64,000 nt of DNA from Branchiostoma floridae (GCF_000003815.2 NC_049979.1:34816575-34880574), one strand, 5' to 3'. Positions 34,801 through 64,000 are shown, counted from the first letter of the stretch. The notes: generated by a model from the letters alone, not told the origin. Numbers and translations: made by a program.

Positions 34801-36179
34801 GAGGCATGTATAAAGGCGGTTTTACACAGCGGGAAATGTCTGTATCACGGAGGCATGTATAAAGGCGGTTTTACACAGCGGGAAATGTCTGTATCACGGA
34901 GGCATGTATAAAGGCGGTTTTACACAGCGGGAAATGTCTGTATCACGGAGGCATGTATGAAGCCGGCTTTACATAGCTTAGAAATGTCTGTATCACGGAG
35001 GCATGTATAAAGGCGGTTTTACACAGCGGGAAATGTCTGTATCACGGAGGCATGTATAAAGGCGGTTTTACACAGCGGGAAATGTCTGTATCACGGAGGC
35101 ATGTATAAAGCCGGCTTTACATAGCTTAGAAATGTCTGTATCACGGAGGCATGTATAAAGCCGGCTTTACATAGCGGGAAATGTCTGTATCACGGAGGTA
35201 TGTATAAAGCCGGCTTTACATAGCTTAGAAATGTCTGTATCACGGAGGCATGTATAAAGCCGGCTTTACATAGCGGGAAATGTCTGTATCACGGAGGTAT
35301 GTATAAAGCCGGCTTTACATAGCTTAGAAATGTCTGTATCACGGAGGTATGTATAAAGCCGGCTTTACATAGCGGGAAATGTCTGTATCACGGAGGCATG
35401 TATAAAGCCGGCTTTACATAGCGGGAAATGTCTGTATCACGGAGGTATGTATAAAGCCGGCTTTACATAGCTTAGAAATGTCTGTATCACGGAGGCATGT
35501 ATAAAGCCGGCTTTACATAGCGGGAAATGTCTGTATCACGGAGGTATGTATAAAGCCGGCTTTACATAGCTTAGAAATGTCTGTATCACTGTGCGGTATT
35601 TACAGATTGGTCTATTGAGTCCCGTGCAAAGTAACGAAGATTTTAAGGCCTAAGATAAGCTAAAAACTCTGGCAATTTTACAGTTCTGCGACCTTTCCCC
35701 CACATTTACCGAGGGTGTGACGCCAGCGTGACAAGGAGCAGATTAATTTTGGTCTGAGAAGGGACTAACGAAGTTGCTAAATTCATGAGGTGAAGTTATT
35801 CTTGAAGTGAAGTTGTTCTTACTGAAGTTGTTCTTGAAGTGAATTCAAGTCTGTGGTTTGGGTGACAGAGGAAGAGTGCCACCCGACATAAGTCAATTCC
35901 AGTCCGAGAAGAGAACTTAGGAATAAGTCTTCCTGTTGATCTTGCTTACCATCCTATCTTAAAGCCCGTCCCCGACTTACAGAGCTGCTGATTTGTAAGA
36001 AAACTTCTGTTTATTTACGGATCATAATGACCCCCCCCCCCCCATCGCCTAGTGAAAAATAGATTTGATATATGTTATTGAGATGCTGTGGAAAGTCTTG
36101 AGACAAGTTGCTCACCCGTAAGCGCGAGTGCACCTGACAGCCAGCGGCACAGAACCCACAGCAGCACCAGCGAGGCCAT
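26725..36179 (-). CDS. Discoidin/LDLa/kringle/SMB 7TM receptor (1,187 aa, 11 exons)
   Basis: Exons in coding order: 36179-36116, 34519-34103, 32948-32838, 32641-32546, 32093-32055, 31918-31823, 31477-31238, 30873-30810, 29938-29748, 29301-29166, 28834-26725. Phases match throughout and the total is 3564 nt. Domains: signal peptide 1-20; discoidin-like galactose-binding fold 22-160; LDLa 161-197 and 198-229; 13-residue linker from a 39-nt microexon; LDLa 243-274; kringle 275-354; kringle 355-439, split by a phase-2 intron; somatomedin-B about 440-484; Cys-rich N-glycosylated ectodomain to about 830; seven TM helices about 834-1070; Ser/Thr/Arg-rich tail. The 7TM part has class B/adhesion marks: NCWIG in the second extracellular loop, MGFTWLLGF in TM6 and LNASQGLLLA in TM7. 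No GPS cleavage motif (HL/T with paired Cys and Trp) was seen. It is an orphan receptor, and the ligand and coupling are unknown. Confidence 0.87.
29166..29301 (-). other. Somatomedin-B exon
   Basis: The exon reads GCKEAYTCGEFPFGKG, LCYCDNDCSFFGDCCQDYE. The CYCDxxCxxxGDCCxDY core with eight closely spaced cysteines is diagnostic for somatomedin-B. Acceptor (CCCAG/ATCC) and donor (GA/GTAAGT) are good and phases 1 and 2 match the neighbours. Confidence 0.9.
29860..30345 (-). repeat. ~105-bp tandem repeat made of an acceptor site plus kringle exon 5' end
   Basis: Four full units, about 103-108 bp each, and one partial unit carry on the minus strand the acceptor CTGTACAG/GGCAGGAGACC followed by codons for CQRWDSQSPHSHPH. 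Acceptor positions on the minus strand are directly after 29939, 30046, 30149 and 30257. Only the unit nearest the rest of the kringle (exon 29938-29748) continues into LEENFCRNPDNKQRPWCY. Using the distal acceptors would shift the frame or reach a stop codon. Confidence 0.88.
30429..30848 (-). repeat. 42-bp tandem repeat, 10 copies, made of a kringle exon end plus splice donor
   Basis: Ten units spaced exactly 42 bp begin at 30429, 30471 and so on to 30807. On the minus strand each reads AGCTATGCGGGACAG...AACAG/GTGAGC, i.e. the last codons of the kringle exon 30873-30810 and its donor. Copy 1 has GTGGGG instead. The copy next to the unique exon part (30807) gives the donor used in the model. 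In the kringle frame every further unit reads AGG-TGA, so splicing from any distal donor would include a stop. Confidence 0.9.
31823..32948 (-). other. Three LDLa exons and a 39-nt microexon
   Basis: LDLa exons: 32948-32838 ([17 protein letters not shown]), 32641-32546 (VCDGNDDCGDNTDEQNC) and 31918-31823 (RCNGRDDCGDNSDERNC). The Asp/Glu calcium-cage residues are present in each. The microexon 32093-32055 encodes CERQGRVDCSSGE with perfect splice sites and matching phases. All are phase 1-1 modules that could be shuffled or skipped without a frame change. Confidence 0.88.
33121..33220. repeat. (GTTT/GTTC)n microsatellite
   Basis: About 25 tetranucleotide units mixing GTTT and GTTC in the intron between the discoidin and first LDLa exons of the receptor gene. 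Confidence 0.95.
34103..34519 (-). other. Discoidin-like (F5/8 type C-like) exon of the receptor
   Basis: One 417-nt phase 1-1 exon encoding about 139 residues: GYVLDSNFKTTWRRGDDEATW, LTFDLQTSMTLSRIRMWYQG, MDVTVRRWTGRRYTEVA, TWRLQFLDGGRREISEIEF. The W, the LxFDL and the final EIEF strand fit a galactose-binding-like jelly roll. The terminal cysteines of classical F5/8C domains are missing, so a related carbohydrate-binding subfamily is possible. Confidence 0.7.
34553..35589. repeat. 49-bp minisatellite, about 21 copies
   Basis: Units ATGTCTGTATCACGGAGGCA plus TGTATAAAGG recur every 49 bp. There are two subtypes: GGCGGTTTTACACAGCGGG and GCCGGCTTTACATAGCTTAG, plus recombinant forms. The first ~8 copies are one type, and the types alternate toward the right. 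The array begins 34 bp from the acceptor of the discoidin exon and fills most of the first intron of the receptor gene. Confidence 0.95.
36116..36179 (-). other. Signal-peptide exon of the 7TM receptor
   Basis: ATG at 36179-36177 encodes MASLVLLWVLCRWLSGALAL, a typical cleavable signal peptide, ending in phase 1 at a strong donor (ACGG/GTGAGC). It is the only compatible start upstream of the discoidin exon. Confidence 0.8.
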
Positions 36180-37489
36180 GTTGGGGCACAGGTTCCCGAT
36201 TCTGCTGCAAGTTGTCTGGCTTCTGTTTTACAGCTAACCGCACCGCCACTAATGAAGACTGCAATGTTCAGTTCCGTCGTGCAGAATAGACTATAGCGTG
36301 CACAGCCGAATGTTGTCATTAACTGGCTATAATAGTAACCTCCATAGCAGGCTCCATAGTGGCGTTTTACAGTTGCTGATAAAGCGCGTTCTGATGATTG
36401 GCGATTGGATTTCACAGGTGGGTTTAGCCGAGACTAGGTGGGCGGAATTCTCATTGCAGATTCAGGTATCACGTGGTCACCGCAGGGTGTCTGTGCCATC
36501 AAATATTCGTTGTTGTTTTTTCTGGTAAAAAAGTGTTCAAGGCCTCGTATTTGTGTGACGGCTTGGCCAGCTAAACTATAAAAATTCCAGCAGCATCCCC
36601 AAACCCAAAATGTAAAACCAGACATTACCTCTGGGAACTGGACAACCCGAAACCCACCTGGTGCAAAAAATAACCATTCCCAAAATATCCCGTGCAAAAA
36701 TGGACCATTCCAGAGCTACCCGTGCCCCAATCCATCTGCATGTTTGAACCTTAATTCATGAGAAGCTCAAATCGGCCTGCAGGCCGCTTTTCATGTCACC
36801 GTTGGAATCAGTATTAAATGAAAAGGAATGGGGGTGTCCGCTTTCATGACTTCCTGGAAACCTTCATGACTTCCTGGAAACTTTGCGCACTAATCAGCTG
36901 GGACAGGCATGAAACTGTCAACAACTCTGATGACCTATAACCCCGATAACATGTTGAAGATAACCAATGGCAGTCGTACACGTCACATGACGCATCTACC
37001 CATCTGCCGCGCTGATTCAGTCGAACGATTTCGGTGGTAGAACTTTCATCCACGCTTTGCCAGAACTCGGCTTGACAAGTATTTGCGGCAAGAGTTTCAA
37101 CTATGAGGATGCTATAGATTGAGCCACAGGGACATTTTTATGGGGAATAGAGCTGGTCAGACATTTACTCACGGGGTTGTTGCACAGAGTATTCACGAAA
37201 TGGCGAAGTAAAATTAGTACTAAACTGATTGATGCGTTAAGATTGTATTTTCCTTGACCTTTGATAGAGATAGACCAAGCTCCGCCCCCTCGTAGATTTA
37301 GGCTTGTCCTGTCTTGTGCACGCACACCTGTTCAGGCGATTCGGTACCAGTCAGTTCTCGAGGAATCTAAGCTGCGCCCCTCGTAAACCAAGGCGTGCCC
37401 TGCCCTGTACACGCAGCCCAACACTGTGCCAGGTACATGTAGGTCCGGTGCACCGGATAACAGCAACGTTTCCTCCCGAAAAGTCGATC
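36180..37489. promoter_or_regulatory. Divergent intergenic region between receptor and LDLa/discoidin genes
   Basis: The two start codons point away from each other across 1.31 kb, so both promoters must lie here unless there are unseen upstream exons. No consensus TATA box near either start was seen. A TATAAAAA occurs near 36577. Around 36600-36730 there is a dispersed repeat (GGACCATTCCA phrases) also found near 1865-1955. Shared regulation is plausible but is inferred from the arrangement only. Confidence 0.5.
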
Positions 37490-58106
<20,617 letters not shown>

Positions 58107-59013
58107 TCTAGTCATGGTCTCGACAATGCGACACGATCGTGGTTAATTTATTATTTAAAATTAAAGACTCATATTGTGGGATTTTTATGAGAAACGTTTT
58201 TTTTTTCATGTTCCATTTCGAACACCTTCTTAAACACGTTTGCCATTTTCATCGTCGTTTTATCACCTTTCAAGTGTTTATCTACGGCCAATATATGGCC
58301 GGTTCATCATATGCTTAAGGTTTTATAGAGAACTTTATTGCACGACAATTGTACATGATACAATGTATGGCAAACAACTACCAGTATTACTCAAGTACAA
58401 AATAGAGGTATAGGATCAGGTATGAGGTGATGAAAATCGGTGAAAACAACATGTTTTAGCTTCTTTTCATGGATACCACCTGAAAGATGAGAAGTGGAAT
58501 TTTAAGATTGATTTTGTATTTTATTTGGAGTACTGTAGCTGACCTTACGAAAGTTGCTGTACTTTTTGTTGTGTGAATAAAGCTTTGAAAATTCTTTCTT
58601 CTTACGTTGCATTTGTGTCAACATATAGTCAAACAGCAAAATTAATGTGGATGAAGATCGTCGGCAAGTGTACACGTTTGTGCAATGTGATATGACGGAA
58701 ATTCTTTTCTAACGAATGGTGCTAACAAACCCTAAAAGCAACTAACACTAAAAGCCAATATCTGAATATTTGAATTGATATAAAAGTCAAAGTCAATGTT
58801 AAACGTCACTGTGACAACACTATATTCGAACAAAGGCTACATCAATTCCATGTTCCACGGAGCGCTCGCGATTGTCACGGAGTGTTCTAGAACTGCATTT
58901 ATCCACGCTGTAGCACAGCAACCAAACATAACGCCACTGTTGACCGAGAATACGCACGGATCTCTCGAGCTCCGAGTTTTGTCAAAGGAAATCTCCCACT
59001 TTCCCATTTAAAG
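58107..59013. other. 3' flank with duplicated block and next gene's upstream region
   Basis: The region contains an ATTAAA variant signal near 58158, an antisense LINE-like tail (CTTTATTGCACGACAATTGT) near 58332, and the 340-bp block (58428-58785) shared with 13861-14205, including AATAAA at 58576-58581. The stretch 58790-59013 should be the promoter/5' UTR of the C2-domain gene. No TATA box was recognised. Confidence 0.55.
58576..58581 (+). terminator. AATAAA, candidate poly(A) signal of the LDLa/discoidin gene
   Basis: Canonical hexamer 470 bp after the stop, within the block shared with the ZP/SEA gene's 3' end, where it is also the likely signal. Confidence 0.5.
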
Positions 59014-60888
59014 ATGGGGGTTCTCGACAAGGCGGCGTCAGCGTTCCTTTCAGTGGTACACGTGCTTTCATTGCTCAGGCCTGGCGGTAAAAGACAGAGC
59101 GGCGAGACAAAACTCACTGTAACTGTCCATGAGGGCAAAGTTGGTCGCAAGAGCCAGGGCAAGTATCTAGTGACAATGCGCCATGGCAAGGAAAAAATAC
59201 AAACCGCTAAGAAAAAGTCCGATGCGCTGATCTGGGAGCATTCGACGAAGTTCGTGCCATGGTCGCCAACAGACAAACTGGTTCTGAAACTTCGTAAGGC
59301 GAAGCGCTGCAAAGACACCACAGTTGGTGAGCTCTCCATCGATGTTGCAGCCGCACTAGAGTCAGCGGACGGTTTACCACAGAAGTGGTGGTACATCATG
59401 GACCGACCCAGCAAAGGCGGGCGGAGGAATGAGGAAGTGTTCTTACAAGTGTCCATTACTCTCGACGGCACGGAGGTGAAAAGCCAGCCTACACAGAACC
59501 CAGGTAAGAGGCGTCTATTTCTGTTCCTATACATAGTAAGTGGCGGCGGAGCTAGGTTTTACTTCTGTCGCAGCGCAAGGATACATATGAAATGACAAGG
59601 ACATTTCTATTTAAGAAAAAAGTGAAAAATCATTTTCGGAAGAAAATATCTAGTTCTGTTGAGGTGACGGCAGTTCACTTCTGATCATACATCGAAAAAT
59701 AGGACAATACAAAAACAAATTCATACGACATTGTATCGTTTTATTCAGTCTCAGACAAGTCACCAGAGGGGACCGTTGAGGCATCAGTACCAAAGGAGCT
59801 GGAGACTCTGTCGGAGCTGCAGAATCACCAGGTCAAGGAGGTGGCAGTTTCTCAGGAAAAAGAAGCGGACACGCTCCCAGACAACAGCGGCAACACATCA
59901 ACTGTCGTCGGCGACATCGCAGACGTCAAGCATGACTCTTCGGACTCAGTCTCAACTTCAGACACAGCCTCAACTTCAGACACAGCGGATGAGTTTGCGG
60001 CTAACGAAGACAGGGACGTCCCACCAAACGACGCGTACCGTTCCTCTGGTAACACGGACGTGACGCCCCTTCAAGTGTCCGGTACTGCCGAAGGTCCGGA
60101 GAGTGGGAGTGAGCTGCCAAAGGGTCAAGGTAAGAGGCGTTGGGTTTCCTTTCTGTATAGAATTGGCATCTGAATCTCTTTTCATTTACAGCTACTGACT
60201 TGCCGTGCTCTATTACGTTCTATTCCTATTCGGAAAGTCGTCATTTATAAAAGTACTGCAGAGAAATAAATTTACAAATGGATAAAGAGAGTACACTCTA
60301 CCAAAGCACGTACGATATGCATGACAATTTGTATACTTCACCTGACATTAGGTGCTGAAGAATAAACGGACGATAAAACAGCTCCATACAATGTACGTTC
60401 AACGTTTTTACTTTTCAGACCCAGCCAAGACTTCTGAGGAGACAGTCAAGACGGAGCTGCAAGAGAAACCAGAGCTGGAGAATGACAAGATCAATGTTAG
60501 CCAGGAAAAAGAGCCGGACGCGCCATCGGACAACAGCGCCAGCGGCAAGGACAGCTCACCACCAGCCGCTGCCGGCGACGCCGCAGACGCCAAAGCAGCG
60601 TTATCAACAAGCTCGGCATCCGGCCTACCAGCCACAGCTCCAGATACAGCAGACAAACGCCCTGCTGTCGGAGAAGGCGATGTCCAAGAGCGCCATCCTT
60701 CAGTTGTCCGTGGAGAACAGACGGAAGCACCCGACAACAGCGGCGCGGATACAGACACAGACAGTCAGACGACAACGTCTACTGAAGGAGGAGGAGCGTC
60801 TCTTACAACAACAACCCCATCGCCCAAACACAAGGACGCAGAAGATCCTCAGTACCAAGAGGTCATGTCGTCAGTCGACAAGCTGTAG
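59014..60888 (+). CDS. C2-domain protein resembling class I Rab11-FIP (446 aa to the TAG)
   Basis: Exons 59014-59503, 59749-60129 and 60419-60888, phase 1 at both junctions, total 1341 nt. Residues 31-152 form a C2-like sandwich (TKLTVTVHEGKVG, KYLVTMRHGKEKIQT, DKLVLKLRKAKRC, TVGELSIDVAAAL, WWYIMDRPSKGG, EEVFLQVSITLDG). Few of the aspartates needed for calcium are present, as in lipid-binding C2 domains of FIPs. Exons 2 and 3 encode disordered acidic Ser/Thr/Pro text. The same frame continues after a TAG at 60886 for 109 codons that look like a coiled coil and Rab-binding end. Class I FIPs link Rab11 to recycling endosomes. That role is inferred. ATG at 59014 is the first in frame with the C2. 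Confidence 0.65.
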
Positions 60889-61215
60889 GCAGAGCTCCAT
60901 CTTAAGAGAGACTATGCGGAAAAGCTTCTCGCTCATGCCGACTCCCTTCGATCCAGACTCGCCACTACCGTCCCGCATGTTCTCCAGTACCCAGTTATCA
61001 AGAACATTATCGCTGCCGTGCCCGATCGCACATCTTGCGAGTTACCCGAAACACAAGGACTAAGTTTGAGGGAGTTACAAGACATCCAGAAGACCCTCAC
61101 CAAGTCGGTACAAGATGAGAAGGAACGCGCGACCTACATCAAGCGCTGGTACTGGGAAGAACTGGTCCGCGTGGCTCTGAAAGAAGCGCCTGGAGTATTT
61201 GGGCCAGAGGACTGA
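60889..61215 (+). other. In-frame continuation after TAG: possible Rab11-binding C-terminus
   Basis: Directly after the TAG at 60886-60888 the same frame is open for 108 codons and ends at TGA (61213-61215). It reads AELHLKRDYAEKLLAHADS, LSLRELQDIQKTLTKSV and EELVRVALKEAPGVF. The pattern L-x3-EL ... LVRV-x2-E-x-P resembles the C-terminal Rab-binding helix of class I Rab11-FIPs as remembered. It is coding-like in codon use and length, so the TAG is either a nonsense allele, a base error, or a readthrough/edited codon. No intron of realistic size could remove it. Confidence 0.6.
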
Positions 61216-62311
61216 TGTGACATTCTTATACTTAGTTGTGATATGCATTTTTCTGCATTCGTTAAATGCATCATCGAAGTTTGAAAAAGGGTTTTATTTC
61301 ACAGCGCTATCAGCCAATCAATCAACACAACGTTTTGTCACAAAGAAGAACCATTATGAATCTTCAACTGACCCAGCTGTACTTTCGGTCTGCAGTTGAG
61401 AAAAGACTTGCACTTTCATGCCAGATGCTCGAAATATAAAAAAGATTTTGTTTCCTGTAAACGGTCCACTCGTTTTGCCAAGAATACTCAGCTTTTGTAA
61501 CTGTTGCAGATGTAAGGTCCTTGTTGTAAAGTCGCTGTTATTTCATCAACTATTCAATATGCAGTTAACATTTGGGAGAAGCTTCACCTACACGTGAAGA
61601 GACGTAAACACCATGCGCATGCCTCTTTTGAATTGTATTTCAGTCAAAGTTGTTCCATCCCGTTGGTTCAATTTTCGGGTTGGACAGTTTGTCTTTAAAA
61701 GGGAGAAAATAAAATGAAGATTGTTCATCACTACATTTGATTACATTTCATCATTTGTCTCCATTGTGAATTTCAACAAAGCTGTGAATTTCTCCTCTCG
61801 TTTAAATGTCACCTCCTATAATAGAATAATCTTTTCCTTTCTTTGACTTTTATAGTGAGGGAACTCATTTCTCGGTGTAGTTCGATGTTTTGTTTCTAAA
61901 TAATGAAACTTTTTAAAGAAATAACTCCTTCCCTTGACTTCACTGTAGGGGTTGGGTCGTAATCGTTGCTGGTGAAAAGTCTTTTTGAAACGCTCGTTGC
62001 ATTAACAAATAGACGGTATTTCCTTGTCTATTACCATTCGTCAATAATGAAAACTTCACGGATTAAACATCAAGCCGAGACGAAGCAGAGATAGAAAACA
62101 TTAGACATTGAATATCAAGAAACTTGCTTTATGTACATCTAATGCTGTAAACGTGGGTCTGTAGTGAGCACATTCGGAATCAAAACATAGATCGTTCATC
62201 TGTCCGTCCGCCTCCAAAAGGTTTTGTCAACGCGTCAAAATATCGATTTGAAGCCCGAGAGTACTTTTATGACAGTAATAAAATGTCATACTACAATATA
62301 TTTCTTTCTAG
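61216..62311. other. 3' flank of the C2-domain gene, no other gene seen
   Basis: A/T-rich DNA. A canonical AATAAA at 61708-61713, about 490 bp after the TGA, is the best poly(A) candidate for the upstream gene. No repeat or exon was recognised elsewhere in this stretch. Confidence 0.5.
61708..61713 (+). terminator. AATAAA, candidate poly(A) signal of the C2-domain gene
   Basis: GAAAATAAAATGAAGATTGT context with T-rich sequence about 25-60 bp downstream. Its position after the second stop (61215) fits a transcript that includes the post-TAG region. Confidence 0.5.
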
Positions 62312-62617
62312 ATTTTAACGATACCAGAATTTGATCATATAGCAAATGAAAAAGACCTACTGATGAAATACATGAGCGAATACACACGCTTTGCGAAAGG
62401 TGGTATGAACGGATATGCGAAGAAACGAGAACGCCATGAAGACTACAAGAAAATGTATATAGATATTCCAATCGCTATAAAAGATAGTTACGTCAAAGAC
62501 AATGTCGCACGTCACTATGACGTCACGATCAGCACAATATTGGAACGTTTAACTTACCTGGATTATGTCATTTCGGGGTCATTGGGGTCAAGAGTATCAA
62601 TTCCATGTTCCACGTAA
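62312..62617 (+). CDS. Unassigned candidate exon
   Basis: After a good acceptor (TTTCTTTCTAG/ATTTTAACG) a frame stays open for 101 codons to a TAA at 62615. It reads IPEFDHIANEKDLLMKYMSE, GYAKKRERHEDYKKMYIDI and VARHYDVTISTILERLTYLD. The charged, helix-forming composition is protein-like, but no family is recognised and no partner exon or donor was found. It may be a true terminal exon of an unseen gene or a transposon remnant. Confidence 0.3.
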   Translation: MLTIPEFDHIANEKDLLMKYMSEYTRFAKGGMNGYAKKRERHEDYKKMYIDIPIAIKDSYVKDNVARHYDVTISTILERLTYLDYVISGSLGSRVSIPCST

Positions 62618-62761
62618 CAGTCGAACCGCAGAGCTCTATGCGCATCCGTTCTGCGCAGCCTTCTCTGGACGGGTCATAGGCCAGAACGCAGTTTGTCCTG
62701 GCTTGACCCCGCTGCATGCGTATAAACAACTGCCTGTTGTGCAACAAAAATACCTCAGACC

Positions 62762-63880
62762 TACATAATGTTTATACTTTTTCACATCTACAGGATTTGC
62801 CCAGCACAGCCATGTGGATATTTATTGCATTGCAAAAGTTCAGCCAACGTTGTGGCCCCCGAAAAAAAAGCAATTTTCGGTCTGTGTATTTGTGATTATC
62901 TTTTCTCCAGTTGTCCGGGGCACAGTCAGTTTTGTCCACAGTCGGACAGTCCAGTTCCTCACCTTCACATTGATACCAAACTTGAAGGGTAAATTTTAGG
63001 AGAAACGGTTTTGCCCCCAAAAAAACTACAGCCATGTCAAATTCCCTGGCGTCTTTTTTCGAAAGAGAAACCGCACACACTGATCTTTCACTATGCTTTA
63101 CAAAACTCAGACATGATGTTTTGACATCATTGCGCTTGCACATGAATCCTACTTATTCTGGCTTCTGGATAATGTTGGTTTTATTTTGGTGGGCTTCCCG
63201 AAATCTATTTGCGACGGCAAGACTTGAGCCGTTAGTTATATAAACTTTTCCAAATGCTGGTTGAACTTGCAACATTAGGCCTGACCCCCGCGGCACGAAC
63301 ATGGAACGTACCGGCTGGGTTCCACCGTTCGAACCCAGGTTCGGACCAGGAGTTCGAAACAGATTGACTCAAAATATGATGAATCTTAAAAACTCTTACT
63401 TTGTACTAAAACTCTGTGTCTATGTGTGTTTGATTATCATCATGTCACTTATTATATTGCATATGACAGCCACACCCATTCAGATTCTTGTAGCAATTAA
63501 TGAGGTCTGTGACACAATGCGAAATGTATAAAAATTGGGTCCGTCCGCAGGGTAGTGTGCTTGGGTAGCTACAACCAGACTGAAACTTCACCACTGTGAT
63601 TTGCGCATGTTCGCAGTTAATTTGGGGGCAAAACCGTTTCTCCTCAAATTTATCCTTCAACTTTGGTATCAATGTAAAGGTGAGGAACTGGACTGTCCGA
63701 CTGTGGACAAAACTGATTGTGTCCCGGCCAACTGGAGAAAAGATAATCACAAATACACAGACCGAAAATTGCTTTTTTTTTAGGGGCCACAACGTTGGCT
63801 GATCTTTTGCAATGCAATAAATATCCACTTGGCTGTGCTGGGCAAATCATGTAGATACGAAAAAGTATAAACATTATGTA
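62762..63880. mobile_element. 1.1-kb element with ~260-bp inverted arms
   Basis: The left arm 62762-63021 and the right arm 63621-63880 are inverse copies, from outer TACATAATGTTTATAC through TTTGCCCAGCACAGCCA and TCGGACAGTCCAGTTCCTCA to inner CCGTTTCTCC/TTTTGCCCCC. They are about 93% identical by eye. The 599-bp spacer has no transposase frame. Either two copies of one repeat inserted head to head or a non-autonomous foldback-type DNA element. Confidence 0.8.
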
Positions 63881-64000
63881 TATATAAAGGTGTCTTTGTT
63901 GCAAAATAAGCTGCTGTTTACACCCATGCAGTGGGGTCAGTCCGTGACCCGGCGTAAGCCGTATTTCAGAGAATAACGCGTTCTACAGTGACCTGCGGTT

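Overview
This is a eukaryotic, animal-type genomic window. Genes are split into small exons with GT-AG introns, extracellular domains sit on exons bounded mostly by phase-1 introns, and intergenic DNA is full of transposon debris and satellites. The domain repertoire (LDL-receptor class A, kringle, discoidin, zona pellucida, SEA, EGF and somatomedin-B in shuffled combinations) and the repeat content suggest an invertebrate deuterostome, most likely amphioxus (Branchiostoma). That assignment is an inference, because no sequence comparison could be run.

Layout. (1) 1.1-12.9 kb, + strand: a 14-exon type I membrane protein of 818 aa (signal peptide, CCDC3-like domain, Thr/Pro linker, ZP domain with furin site, EGF, EGF, SEA, EGF, transmembrane segment, short tail). 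(2) 14-22 kb: no convincing gene; retrotransposon fragments, minisatellite and a 148-N gap. (3) 22.2-23.2 kb, +: two exons matching the EF-hand C-terminus of an ER FKBP-type prolyl isomerase, with a frameshift and no catalytic domain, so probably a fragment. (4) 26.7-36.2 kb, - strand: an 11-exon receptor of 1,187 aa (signal peptide, discoidin-like domain, three LDLa, two kringles, somatomedin-B, Cys-rich ectodomain, class B/adhesion-like 7TM, Ser/Thr-rich tail). (5) 37.5-58.1 kb, +: a 19-exon secreted or membrane-anchored protein of 1,225 aa (about 17 LDLa modules, two three-exon discoidin domains, Gly/Thr mucin-like stretch, hydrophobic C-terminus). (6) 59.0-61.2 kb, +: a C2-domain protein resembling class I Rab11-family interacting proteins, interrupted by an in-frame TAG. 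(7) 61.2-64 kb: an unassigned candidate exon and a 1.1-kb element with 260-bp inverted arms.

All exon chains were assembled by hand from splice sites. In each of the three large genes every junction phase matches and the summed coding length is a multiple of three. Genes 4 and 5 are divergent, with 1.3 kb between their start codons, and both carry signal peptides, LDLa modules and discoidin domains, so they may share a promoter region and act on related extracellular ligands.

The most unusual signals concern splicing. Minisatellites repeatedly contain copies of exon-intron junctions (a 10-copy donor array and a 4-copy acceptor array on the two sides of one kringle-splitting intron, a 17-copy acceptor array and a 5-copy donor array in the LDLa/discoidin gene). 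In addition, one LDLa exon is interrupted by a 521-bp intron bounded by a 10-bp direct repeat that holds the AG/GT splice dinucleotides, as expected if a transposon insertion created a new intron.
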